DNA from: an uncultured Christensenella sp.
GTDB taxonomy: Bacteria > Bacillota > Clostridia > Christensenellales > Borkfalkiaceae
Direction of reading: 5' to 3'
NCBI GenBank assembly: GCA_910577375.1
Contig: CAJTLT010000006.1
Location: 27,242-91,241, forward strand
DNA: 64,000 bases
Of the stretch, positions 23,866-32,125 are shown one piece after another. The notes below the pieces were generated by a model. The model saw only the letters and a program-made list of their open reading frames with translations, had not been told where the DNA came from and searched no databases. Made by a program: the position numbers and the translations under genes. The stretch's first letter is position 1; each line of letters starts with the position of its first letter.

Positions 23866-25176
23866 TCAGTTTACGCTCTGTATATTTATTTCATATTTTA
23901 TTTCCATTCTGCTCAAAATATCGTCTTTGAACGCGTCGTAATATTTTGTATTGAATTTATACAAATCTTCCCTTATCCCAAGCACGTCGCAATTGCTTTC
24001 CGCCAATTGCGATAAAAGTCCGTCAAACCGTTTTTTCATTTCCTCGTTCGCCGCCTGTAAAATGCTGTCTTTCACAAAATCGTCTTTCGAAGTTTCGCTC
24101 GGGTCTACAACCACTCTCGCGCCCTGAATCTGGGCTTTTCCCTCGAATCCCACAGTCAGCACGGGCGTGCCGTTTTCAACTTTAAGCCCCACTCCGCAAA
24201 ATATATTTTTTATGCCCAAAGTATAATGAATTCCGTCCGCATTGCAAGGTAAAACCGCAAGGCGGATTTCGTCCTCTATCACGGCAAGAGCAAACGAGTT
24301 TTGCTCGTCGAGTATCCCTTTGAATTTTCCGTTTGAAAATATCGCCGTTTTGCGCGCGGTAAATTCCATTTGCTGACCGGAACCGTTTTGCTGAGCCGCG
24401 CCGCTTTGCGCCGAACCGCCCTCCGAAGAGCCTCCCCCTTCAGAAGGTCCCTGTCCCCCCGACTGCTGTCCGGAATTTTGCTGCCCCTGTTGTCCGTCGG
24501 AGCCGGAATTGCCTCCCTCTCCTCCGACGTTGTCGCCGTTGCCGCCGCTCTCGGAAGTTCCGGGGATATTCGCCTCCACATACGGCATATAACACGCATA
24601 GCTTCTGGAATATTCGCTCATCGCAATATCCTTTAAGTTTACCGAAGTCGCGTTGGCGGATTTTTCTATCTCTTCGGAAAGCGCTTTTCTTATCGCCTCC
24701 GAAGTCATATCCGATACGGGAGACTGCAAAGAAAGCATATCCGAAGCTTTCCCCTGACACATAGCCACAAGCGCCGTCAGCTCAGAATAGTTCTTTCTGT
24801 AAAAACAGCCCAACACGCGGAACAGCTCTCGTTCCTTAATGCTTTCGCCCACAAGTATAAGCTTGCAAAACTGTAACTGCGGATAAAATCCCGTCTTTGA
24901 ATTAACCTCGTTCAACGCGTCGGCTATAGTCAGCCCGCTGCCCTGAATCTGCGTATATTTAATGTTGTCGCCGCTTTGTGAGGGCTGAGGAACGGCTATC
25001 TCGCACGTTACCTGCACTTCGTCGTCCTGTACGTCTATCCCCACAGCGGTGATTATCGCCGTCTTGTGCAAATCCACAAGCCCGAAATCGTTCGTAAAAA
25101 ACAGTGCGAGCATTGCAAGCACAAACAGCCAGTATAAAACAACCGAAACTTTGCTCGCGTTAAATTTATTTTTCAT
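23866..25176 (-). CDS. gerAC: GerAC-family germination receptor subunit C, atypical
   Basis: 436 residues. The C-terminal two thirds fit GerAC (FNTKYYDAFKDDI near the end; TADALN-like GLTIADALNE and FYPQLQFCKLILVGE). Two points are odd. First, the N-terminus has a membrane segment (SVVLYWLFVLAMLALFF) but no cysteine, so it lacks the lipobox of usual GerC subunits and would be anchored by the helix itself. Second, residues 206-269 form a Gly/Ser/Gln-rich low-complexity insert between domains. It overlaps gerAB by 11 nt and is the last gene of the operon. Confidence 0.88.
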   Translation of the reverse strand: MKNKFNASKVSVVLYWLFVLAMLALFFTNDFGLVDLHKTAIITAVGIDVQDDEVQVTCEIAVPQPSQSGDNIKYTQIQGSGLTIADALNEVNSKTGFYPQLQFCKLILVGESIKERELFRVLGCFYRKNYSELTALVAMCQGKASDMLSLQSPVSDMTSEAIRKALSEEIEKSANATSVNLKDIAMSEYSRSYACYMPYVEANIPGTSESGGNGDNVGGEGGNSGSDGQQGQQNSGQQSGGQGPSEGGGSSEGGSAQSGAAQQNGSGQQMEFTARKTAIFSNGKFKGILDEQNSFALAVIEDEIRLAVLPCNADGIHYTLGIKNIFCGVGLKVENGTPVLTVGFEGKAQIQGARVVVDPSETSKDDFVKDSILQAANEEMKKRFDGLLSQLAESNCDVLGIREDLYKFNTKYYDAFKDDILSRMEIKYEINIQSVN

Positions 25177-26236
25177 CCGCGTTTCTCCTCTTCAACAGCC
25201 ACGAAAGCGCGGGAACCAACACCGCGAATACAACCGTCACTATCCACAGCCATCTGTAAAAAACAATCTGTATCGCGTGGAAATAATGCGCACAGAATAC
25301 AACAACGAGCAAAAGCGCGCCGTTCACCGCAAGAGAAAGTACCTTTCTGTTGCCGTAACCGGTGCAGCGCATAAGAGCGTGTACCGCAAACTGAATGTTT
25401 ATCGCAAGAGCAAACAGCATCACCACTTCCAGCACGTAAAGCATAATAAGGTCTATTCTGCCTATCGTTTCTATCGCGGGGAAGAAAATCGAAATCCTTG
25501 AAACGGCAAACGTACGGGAAGCGGAAATTTCGCCGTAAATACCGTAAAACATTGCAAGGAATAGCAAAACAATCGCCGCGCCCGCCGCATAGGAAAGGGT
25601 AATTTTCGCCGCGTCCCCATTTCGGTATTTGAAATGTCCCATAAACATCAGCATCCAGCAAGGCTGCATAAAACGGAAAGCCGTACTCGACGCACCGCGC
25701 AGTACCGAGGTAGCGGGCGTTTGCAATATCGGCATAAGATTATCCCATTGCGCCTCGCCGAACGCCATTAAAAACAAAAACGCCGTCACCGCCAGAAAAA
25801 CGGGCAAACAGATATCCGCGCACCTGCCTATGTTTTCAAATTTTTTACTCGCCGCATAAACGGTGAAAATAAACACGGGCAAAAATACCAGAATGGTAGG
25901 AACGGTATCATAAAAAATGGTATGCACGTACTGCTTTTGCTCGAAAAGCGGAATAATGGCGGAAAGCATAAAAAACGCCGCCATAAACCCGTAAACTATA
26001 CGCGCGCCGATATTCCCCAAAGTGCCCTCGATAAGCTCGAAAAACGTTTTATCCGTGCGCGAGCATAAAAAGCTAACCGCCCATATTAGCAGCCCCTCTA
26101 TTAAAAAGTTTATAAGCGCGGGGAAGAGCAAATCCCGCCCGCACAGCTCGGCAAGAGCCGTCGGATAAATCAAAAGCTTTGTAACCGCCGTATAGGCTAT
26201 CATTATAAAACAAATCTGTCTTACTTTAATTTTCAT
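25166..26236 (-). CDS. gerAB: Spore germination permease subunit GerAB
   Basis: 356 residues with ten membrane segments, of the amino-acid permease-like GerAB/Spore_permease family. The start VRQICFIMIAYTAVTKLLIY and the segment ALINFLIEGLLIWAV fit the family. GerAB binds the nutrient germinant within the membrane and acts with the A and C subunits in the spore inner membrane. It overlaps both neighbours by 11 nt. As usual for this family the ligand cannot be read from the sequence. Confidence 0.92.
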   Translation of the reverse strand: MKIKVRQICFIMIAYTAVTKLLIYPTALAELCGRDLLFPALINFLIEGLLIWAVSFLCSRTDKTFFELIEGTLGNIGARIVYGFMAAFFMLSAIIPLFEQKQYVHTIFYDTVPTILVFLPVFIFTVYAASKKFENIGRCADICLPVFLAVTAFLFLMAFGEAQWDNLMPILQTPATSVLRGASSTAFRFMQPCWMLMFMGHFKYRNGDAAKITLSYAAGAAIVLLFLAMFYGIYGEISASRTFAVSRISIFFPAIETIGRIDLIMLYVLEVVMLFALAINIQFAVHALMRCTGYGNRKVLSLAVNGALLLVVVFCAHYFHAIQIVFYRWLWIVTVVFAVLVPALSWLLKRRNADEK

Positions 26237-27659
26237 CTTTTTTCAGCCTCACTTTATTTCGGGGTTTAAACGTTTCGGGGCGGGTGTTCAGCGTATACAT
26301 ATTCGCTTTTACCATGCTGTCGTACAAATCACCCTTTATAAGGGGAGAGAACGGCGCAACCAGCGGCACCCCGTAATTTTGTTCGGTAACAAGATAACAA
26401 ATCAGATACGCGGTAAAAAGAACTATGCCGAACGGCCCCACGCTGCCCGCGATTATCAGAAACAGCCAGCGCAAAGTCGTAGTCGTTTCAACGTTGTTCG
26501 GCACGGTGTAAAGGCATATAGCCGAAAACGCGATTATAATTATCGCCGGCGTGGAGATAATTCCCGCCTTAACCGCCGTATCGCCCAAAACAAGCGCCCC
26601 CACTACAGAAAGAGCCAGCCCGACGTATTTCGGCATTCGTATCGAAGCCTCGTTCAGAACCTCCAAAACAAACAGCGTCAAAAACATTTCAACGCTCGGG
26701 GAAAGCGCAAGCCCCGCCACGGAACTTGAAATTTTCAAAAGCAACTGAAAGGGAATTATCTGTATCTTGAAAAGCTGCGCCGCAATATAAATCGCGGGCA
26801 GAAAAATCCCTATCATTATGGAAACAAGTCTTAAAACGCGCAAAGTCGTCGCGCGGTAAGAAGTAATATAATAATCTTCCGCCGTCTGAAAATCTTCCAC
26901 AAGCATATAAGGCGCGGTAAGACAAATGGGCGAACCGTCAACAACGATGCCCACGCGCCCTTCGCTGATTTTCGCACAGAAAATATCGGGCTTTTCCGCC
27001 GTTCCGCACCGTTTGAAAAGCGAACGCGGCTTTTTCGTTATAAATTGCGCCACGTAAGAAGAATCGGGAACGATATCTATTTTGTTCTGCAAAATTTCCC
27101 TTTCTATCTTTTCGGGCAAACCTTTCGGGCAAACTCCGTCTATATAAACAATAGAAACCGCCGTTTCCGACTGCTTACCCACCGTTATGGTTTTCACCTG
27201 CAATTTATCGCTCTTTATTCTCTTCCTTATAAGCCCGAGGTTTATCTTTATGTCTTCGATAAACCCCTCTCTCGGCCCGTGAACGGCAACCTGAGTGGGC
27301 GGCTCGGCAACCGCGCGCATAGGCGGCATTTTTACGCCGATTATCAAAAAGTCTTTTTCCCCGTCTATAAAAAGAACCGCGTTGCCCGCCGATATTTCCT
27401 TTATCGCGTCTTTGATTTTGTTTCCGTCTTTCAGCTCGGGCGAAGCAAGAAGTTTTTTCACGTCCTCAACCGAAGCTTGCTCGGCGGCGGAATGCAAAGG
27501 CTTTACAACAAGCTCGCCGAGCATATTTTTATCAATAAGCCCGTCCGCGTAAATTACCGCAAACTTCTTTTTGCTCCCGCTCTCGAACTCGAAAACAAGC
27601 ACGTCCTCGCTCGTCAGAACGCTTTTGACCGATTTAATATTTTTTTCCAACGTAACCAT
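26226..27659 (-). CDS. gerAA: Spore germination receptor subunit GerAA
   Basis: 477 residues. The soluble N-terminal domain (1-250) ends with the hallmark HGPREGFIEDIKINLGLIRKR, and the C-terminal domain has five membrane segments with NEASIRMPKYVGLALSVVGA, both characteristic of GerA/SpoVAF proteins. GerAA subunits form oligomeric germinant-gated ion channels in the spore inner membrane. Order A-B-C is as in Bacillus. In that organism ger operons depend on SigG; I found no convincing SigG match upstream here. The SD is weak (ATAAG). Confidence 0.95.
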   Translation of the reverse strand: MVTLEKNIKSVKSVLTSEDVLVFEFESGSKKKFAVIYADGLIDKNMLGELVVKPLHSAAEQASVEDVKKLLASPELKDGNKIKDAIKEISAGNAVLFIDGEKDFLIIGVKMPPMRAVAEPPTQVAVHGPREGFIEDIKINLGLIRKRIKSDKLQVKTITVGKQSETAVSIVYIDGVCPKGLPEKIEREILQNKIDIVPDSSYVAQFITKKPRSLFKRCGTAEKPDIFCAKISEGRVGIVVDGSPICLTAPYMLVEDFQTAEDYYITSYRATTLRVLRLVSIMIGIFLPAIYIAAQLFKIQIIPFQLLLKISSSVAGLALSPSVEMFLTLFVLEVLNEASIRMPKYVGLALSVVGALVLGDTAVKAGIISTPAIIIIAFSAICLYTVPNNVETTTTLRWLFLIIAGSVGPFGIVLFTAYLICYLVTEQNYGVPLVAPFSPLIKGDLYDSMVKANMYTLNTRPETFKPRNKVRLKKDEN

Positions 27660-27773
27660 ATTCTTATATTTTGTAAAAATAATAAATTAATACCCGCGCG
27701 CCGCTTTAAACCGTTTGCGTCTCGCCCCCACCAAAACGGCTTGAAAAAATTTTAAAAAATTTAACAAAAACAC

Positions 27774-27804
27774 TTGACAACACATACTATGCAATGTATA
27801 GTAT
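27774..27804 (+). promoter_or_regulatory. padR promoter with overlapping palindromic operator
   Basis: TTGACA (27774-27779), 17-nt spacer, TATAGT (27797-27802). A 21-nt palindrome at 27784-27804 (arms ATACTAT and ATAGTAT, 9 of 10 pairs matching around the centre) covers the -10 and most of the spacer. PadR regulators typically bind such sites in their own promoters, so autorepression is likely. Confidence 0.75.
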
Positions 27805-27826
27805 TAGACAAAGCGAGGTATAAGAC

Positions 27827-28138
27827 GTGGACGTTCAGTTGAAAAAAGGAATATTAGACGTATGCGTACTCTCCGCGCTAAGCAAGGGAGAAAGCTACGG
27901 ATATAAAATAATAAGCGACCTCGAAGGCGTTATGGAAATTTCCGAAAGCACGCTCTATCCCATCTTAAAGCGGCTTGAAACGGGCGGTTTCGTAACCACC
28001 AGAACCGCGGAATACAGCGGCAGGCTTCGCAGATATTACAAAATAACAAACCTCGGTCTGAAAAAACTCGTTTCGGGCAGAGGCGACTTGCAGGAAATCA
28101 ACGTTATTTACAAAAAGATTTTCGGAGGAAGGATATGA
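27827..28138 (+). CDS. PadR-family transcriptional regulator
   Basis: 103 residues from a GTG start with GAGG nine bases upstream. The winged helix is typical of PadR: LKKGILDVCVLSALSKGESY, then YPILKRLETGGFV and GRLRRYYKIT. It heads a PadR-DUF1700-DUF4097 cluster, a frequent arrangement in Bacillota thought to respond to membrane or envelope stress; the regulator controls the two membrane genes. A palindrome covers its own promoter. The stop overlaps the ATG of an 11-codon ORF. Confidence 0.92.
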   Translation: MDVQLKKGILDVCVLSALSKGESYGYKIISDLEGVMEISESTLYPILKRLETGGFVTTRTAEYSGRLRRYYKITNLGLKKLVSGRGDLQEINVIYKKIFGGRI

Positions 28139-28170
28139 AAAGCTTTTTCTTTCACGGAGGTGTAAAATGA
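28135..28170 (+). CDS. 11-codon micro-ORF linking padR and DUF1700
   Basis: It encodes MKSFFFHGGVK. Its ATG overlaps the padR stop as ATGA and its stop overlaps the DUF1700 ATG as ATGA, so ribosomes could pass through all three. It also contains the GGAGG ribosome site of the next gene. It may be only a coupling device rather than a stable peptide. Confidence 0.35.
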   Translation: MKSFFFHGGVK

Positions 28171-28901
28171 CCTACAACGAATGGCGCGACGAACTTAAAA
28201 GCAACCTTTTAAGCGTTTCCGAAGCGGAAAGGCGGCGCGTTCTCGATTATTACGCCGAAGCGTATGCAGACAGACGCGACGCGGGCTACAACGAACGCGA
28301 AATAATAGAAGATTTCGGCGCTCCCTACGACGCGGCGCAAAGAATTCTGGCGGAAAACCAATATCAGGACTACGACGACTCCCGCCGCCCGCGCGAAGAA
28401 CGCAGAAAAAAGGAACGCAAACGCGAAGAATATATCTCCAAAGACGAATATTACGACGAGCCCCGCCGTAAACGCGGACGCGGAGACGTCTATGAAGACG
28501 ATTATTACAACGAACCTCCGCGCCGCGGAGAAGAACCGCACAGAGAAATCAAAACGGAAACAGACGGCGGCAATCATACCTGGGTTTTCGTATTGCTCTG
28601 TATAATTTTCTGCATTCCTCTGCTCGGGGTTATATTCGCATTAATCTCCGCCACAATCGGCTTATGCGTAGCCCCCTTCGCTTTGCTTATAGGCGGAGTA
28701 GCCACAATGGGCGCGGGCATAGGAGCAATGTTCGTAGACCTTGCAAACGGCGCGTGTACGTTCGGCATAGGAATGATTATTTTCGGCGCAAGCCTTATAA
28801 TCATGCCTTTGATGTTCAAACTCGTTAAACTGTTGTGGAAGCTGTTTACCGCCGTAATGGGCGCGATAAAGAACGTGTTCAGCGGAAAGGAGAAAGCATA
28901 A
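28167..28901 (+). CDS. DUF1700 family membrane protein
   Basis: 244 residues. The N-terminal 60 residues (TYNEWRDELKSNLLSVSEAE, then YYAEAYADRRDAGYNEREII) are the DUF1700 domain. A very charged Arg/Glu/Asp/Tyr linker covers residues 65-130. Four hydrophobic segments follow (about 140-235). It has GGAGG upstream and overlaps the next gene as TAATG. DUF1700 proteins commonly pair with a PadR regulator and a DUF4097 protein; the mechanism is not known. Confidence 0.85.
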   Translation: MTYNEWRDELKSNLLSVSEAERRRVLDYYAEAYADRRDAGYNEREIIEDFGAPYDAAQRILAENQYQDYDDSRRPREERRKKERKREEYISKDEYYDEPRRKRGRGDVYEDDYYNEPPRRGEEPHREIKTETDGGNHTWVFVLLCIIFCIPLLGVIFALISATIGLCVAPFALLIGGVATMGAGIGAMFVDLANGACTFGIGMIIFGASLIIMPLMFKLVKLLWKLFTAVMGAIKNVFSGKEKA

Positions 28902-29707
28902 TGAAAGGATTTGTAAAAACCATTATCGCCGGCGCCGTTATCATCGGATTAGGCGTTGCAATTCTCTTAATCACCCTCGGAATAAACGGCTGGAATATAA
29001 ACGTAGCGCTCGGCAACTCGAATTTTGAAATGAAAACATACAACGCAGTAAACAGTGTGGAAACGCTGAAAGTAGATTTTTACGCAGGCTCGCTCGAAAT
29101 AGAATTTTACGACGGCGACGAAGTTAAAATCGAATATCCCGAAAACAAAAAATACTCGGCTGAAATCAATGAAGAAAACGGCGTGCTTTCGATGAGCACG
29201 GGCTCGCGCCATTGGTACGACTGGTTTTTAAACTGGAGCATAATCAACCTCCCCGCAACCAAAATCAGTCTGCCGGCGGACAGCAAAGTCAATCTTGATT
29301 TGGAACTCAACGCAGGCTCGGTCGACGTTGCCGGCGGCGAATACGGAGATACCAAAATCCACATCAACGCAGGCTCTATCGAAGCGGGCGCAATCGATTG
29401 CGGAAATCTCTCAATCGAACTCAACGCAGGGTCGCTTGATATGGAAAAAGCGGCTTGCTCCGATTTGAAAATAAAAATGAACGCGGGCACGGCGGATATC
29501 AACAGAATATACTGCGACAATATCCACGCAAAAATAAACGCCGGCGCTATGAATCTCGAAGTCGTCGGCTCGGAAAAAGAATACGGAATTTCAATCAAAA
29601 AGAACGCGGGCTCGTGCAACAAATCAGACCACCACGGCACCCACCCCGATAAAAAAATCACGGGCGAAATCAACGCGGGCTCGCTTGACATCTCCTTCGT
29701 CGATTGA
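28901..29707 (+). CDS. DUF4097 family surface protein with NAGS beta-helix repeats
   Basis: 268 residues from the ATG at 28901, which has AAAGGAG ten bases upstream; longer frames would overlap DUF1700. An N-terminal membrane segment (residues 7-28) anchors a repetitive domain. The phrase NAGS or a variant (NAGT, NAGA) recurs seven times at about 17-30 residue spacing in the pattern of a right-handed beta-helix. DUF4097 domains occur in envelope-stress proteins such as LiaX-like and putative adhesins. It is the output gene of the PadR module. Confidence 0.85.
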   Translation: MKGFVKTIIAGAVIIGLGVAILLITLGINGWNINVALGNSNFEMKTYNAVNSVETLKVDFYAGSLEIEFYDGDEVKIEYPENKKYSAEINEENGVLSMSTGSRHWYDWFLNWSIINLPATKISLPADSKVNLDLELNAGSVDVAGGEYGDTKIHINAGSIEAGAIDCGNLSIELNAGSLDMEKAACSDLKIKMNAGTADINRIYCDNIHAKINAGAMNLEVVGSEKEYGISIKKNAGSCNKSDHHGTHPDKKITGEINAGSLDISFVD

Positions 29708-29732
29708 CAACGATTTGCAAAAATGATAAAAT
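29704..29732 (+). promoter_or_regulatory. SigA-type promoter of ogg, inside the preceding terminator
   Basis: TTGACA (29704-29709), 17-nt spacer ending TGA, TAAAAT (29727-29732). The -35 includes the stop codon of the DUF4097 gene and the -10 lies in the 5' arm of the terminator. Transcription would begin near 29739, after that arm. Confidence 0.65.
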
Positions 29733-29761
29733 ACAGCCGTTAACCGCGGCTGTATTTTTTT
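29728..29761 (+). terminator. Terminator of the padR-DUF1700-DUF4097 operon
   Basis: A 12-bp stem AAAATACAGCCG with its complement (29747-29758), 7-nt loop, then T-run. It lies 20 nt after the DUF4097 stop. Confidence 0.85.
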
Positions 29762-29833
29762 ACGCCCGCCCCCCCTCCGCCATTTTACGCAACAAGCGCG
29801 GACAAAGCGTTTCCGCAAAAAAGGAGCATACAA

Positions 29834-30655
29834 ATGAAATTCGATTACAACTCTGAATATTTCAATCCCGAACACGTTCTGGAATGCGGGCAAATATTCC
29901 GTTTCCGCAAATTCGGCGAGGGATATATCGTACTTTCGGCAGATAAAGCGTGTTACGTTTACGTCGACGGCGCAAAAACAATCGTGGAATGCGAAGACCC
30001 CGATTACTTTTACGGATATTTCGACCTCGCGCGCGACTATTCCGCAATCGTAAACCGCGCTAAGTCCCACAATATCCCCCTTTTAACGCGTAGCGCAGAC
30101 AAATTCAAAGGGCTCAGACTTCTCAACCAGAACAAAGAAGAAATGCTCTATTCCTTTATAATCTCGCAAAACAACAATATCCCGCGCATAAAGGGCATTA
30201 TTTCGCGCATATGCGAGGGTTTAGGCGAAAAACGCGCGTTTATGGGGGAAACATATTTCACGTTCCCGTCAAGCGAAAAACTCGCGGGCGCAGGCAAAGA
30301 ATTTTTCAAAACCGCGGGCTGCGGATATCGCGATTCTTTCCTTGCGGAAACTTCCGCCCGCGTTCTCAAAGAGGGCGTTTCCCACCTTGAAAGCCTACCC
30401 GCGGAAGAACTCAAAAAACAGCTTTTAACCTATAAAGGCGTAGGCGCGAAAGTCGCCGACTGCGTCGCTCTTTTCGGCTTCGGCAAGCGCGGCAGCTTCC
30501 CCGTTGATACATGGATAGAAAAAATTTACAAAGAAGATTTCAACGGAACTTTAACCGACAGGGCTAAAATGACGGAATATTTCCAACAAACGTTCGGCGA
30601 AGATTCAGGTTATATCCAGCAGTATTTATTTTACGGAAAACGGGAAAACTTATAA
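29834..30655 (+). CDS. ogg: 8-oxoguanine DNA glycosylase/AP lyase (OGG1 type)
   Basis: 273 residues. It removes 8-oxoguanine from DNA. The OGG N-terminal domain begins FNPEHVLECGQIFRF. The helix-hairpin-helix-GPD motif is LLTYKGVGAKVADCVALFGF with the catalytic lysine in GAKVADC near residue 208 and the aspartate in FPVDTWI near 224. The segment MLYSFIISQNNNIPRIKGII is also typical. AAAGGAG precedes the ATG. The next gene starts 1 nt after its stop. Confidence 0.95.
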   Translation: MKFDYNSEYFNPEHVLECGQIFRFRKFGEGYIVLSADKACYVYVDGAKTIVECEDPDYFYGYFDLARDYSAIVNRAKSHNIPLLTRSADKFKGLRLLNQNKEEMLYSFIISQNNNIPRIKGIISRICEGLGEKRAFMGETYFTFPSSEKLAGAGKEFFKTAGCGYRDSFLAETSARVLKEGVSHLESLPAEELKKQLLTYKGVGAKVADCVALFGFGKRGSFPVDTWIEKIYKEDFNGTLTDRAKMTEYFQQTFGEDSGYIQQYLFYGKRENL

Positions 30656-30656
30656 T

Positions 30657-31328
30657 ATGCCCGATTATTTTTCCCATTTTATCTGCGCCGAAAAGATTTT
30701 AGAAAAGCTCGGCGATAAAAAACAAAAAATAAAATCCCCCGCGCTGTACCTTTTGGGCGCGCAGGGCGGGGATATTTTCTTTGCATATAATATCAAATTT
30801 TCAAAAAACAATCTCGGGCGGGCGATACACAATATGCCCGCGGAAGAAGTTTTCAAAGCCCTCGCGCAAGGCGACCCGTCCTTTGCCGCGGGTTTTGCCA
30901 CGCATTACGCGCTTGACTGCACTCTGCATCCCGCCGTCTACGCGTACGAAAGCAACCACTCCTCCCCGTTCGCCCACCAAAGGCTCGAAGCCGATTTGGG
31001 GCTTTTCATCAGCAGATTTTACGGTGTCCGCCGCCGTATTCTTCCGCGGGAAACGGTGTTGGAATGCACTTCCGCCGTCTACGATACAATCAGCCGCTTA
31101 GAGCCACGGATTACAATCACGGGCGTCGAAAGATGCCTTAAAAGGCATTTCGGCTACACCCGCTATCTTTTCAAAACCAAACGTCAAAGCTACAAATGCG
31201 ACTTCGATTTCGAATCCCTTGCGGGCGCCGTTCAGGACGCAGTCAATTTAGGCGCGGAAGCAGTAAACTGCGTTTTATCGCAAAACATTGAAAAAGAAGT
31301 TTTCTCAAAAGCTTTTTTGCAGCGTTAA
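30657..31328 (+). CDS. Zinc-dependent phospholipase C-like protein
   Basis: 223 residues. The start MPDYFSHFICAEKILEKL, the GAQGGDIFF segment near residue 35 and FATHYALDCTLHP near 82 match the clostridial zinc-dependent phospholipase C-like family (PF00882-type), with several conserved His and Asp residues. It has no signal peptide, so if active it works inside the cell. It is coupled to ogg and converges with spoIVFB, overlapping its stop by 4 nt. The real substrate is unknown. Confidence 0.75.
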   Translation: MPDYFSHFICAEKILEKLGDKKQKIKSPALYLLGAQGGDIFFAYNIKFSKNNLGRAIHNMPAEEVFKALAQGDPSFAAGFATHYALDCTLHPAVYAYESNHSSPFAHQRLEADLGLFISRFYGVRRRILPRETVLECTSAVYDTISRLEPRITITGVERCLKRHFGYTRYLFKTKRQSYKCDFDFESLAGAVQDAVNLGAEAVNCVLSQNIEKEVFSKAFLQR

Positions 31329-32125
31329 CCTTTATAAATTCTGTCGTAAAGATTGCTTTCAAGCAGCCTTTCGTAAAGCTCGTCCTCGGTGATTTCATCG
31401 AGGAATTTTTCCGCGTAAATCTGCAAAACGAGATAACGGCTTCCGTCCACAAATCTCAGCGCGTCGCGGAAGGTCGCGCTTTCGTCCAAAATAACGTAAC
31501 GCATTTCCCGCCCTCTTTTCTTTTTCTTCGCGGCAAAATTTATTTTCTGCGCCGGCGGGCTTTTTGTCAATGCGGAACAAAACAGCAGCGCCGCAACCGT
31601 CAAAAGGGAAATGTTTCTGTAAGCGAAAACATAAATAAGAACAATTCCGATAACAAGCAGAATATTTATAATGCGCAGAGTAAAAAAACAGGCTTTCGCG
31701 CTCATAAACTTCCCCAAAAGGCAGCGCGCAATCCTCCCGCCGTCCAAAGGATAAGCGGGCAAAAGATTTAAAACAAGCATGCCCCCGCTGGCATAAAAAA
31801 CAAGGTCGGTATAAGCGTACGTATCTGGATAAAACCACCAAAGCCCCGCAATCCCCACGCACAGTAAAACATTAACAAGCGGTCCCGCCAGCGCAAGCTT
31901 TATTTCGTCCGCAGGGGAAATGCCGTCGATATCGCAAACCGCCGCCGCGCCGAAAGGCATAAGGCTTATCCGCGTACACTCGAATCCCAAACGCGCCGCG
32001 CAAAAAATATGACCGCACTCGTGCAGGAGTGCGGTCAGAACGCATATAACAAATACCGGCAGTCCGCCGAACAGAGCGGAGGCAAGCCCGACCGCCAAAA
32101 ATAACGGGTGTATCTTTATTTTCAC
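31325..32125 (-). CDS. spoIVFB: Intramembrane site-2 protease SpoIVFB (M50 family)
   Basis: 266 residues with about six membrane segments. The zinc site HECGH is in LTALLHECGHIFCAA near residue 35 and the third ligand is in NLLPAYPLDGGRIARC near 130. SpoIVFB cuts pro-SigK in the mother-cell membrane around the forespore. The soluble C-terminal 60 residues replace or reduce the CBS domain that senses ATP in Bacillus. It directly follows a SpoIVFA-like gene with a 4-nt overlap, the known operon order. Confidence 0.9.
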   Translation of the reverse strand: MKIKIHPLFLAVGLASALFGGLPVFVICVLTALLHECGHIFCAARLGFECTRISLMPFGAAAVCDIDGISPADEIKLALAGPLVNVLLCVGIAGLWWFYPDTYAYTDLVFYASGGMLVLNLLPAYPLDGGRIARCLLGKFMSAKACFFTLRIINILLVIGIVLIYVFAYRNISLLTVAALLFCSALTKSPPAQKINFAAKKKKRGREMRYVILDESATFRDALRFVDGSRYLVLQIYAEKFLDEITEDELYERLLESNLYDRIYKG

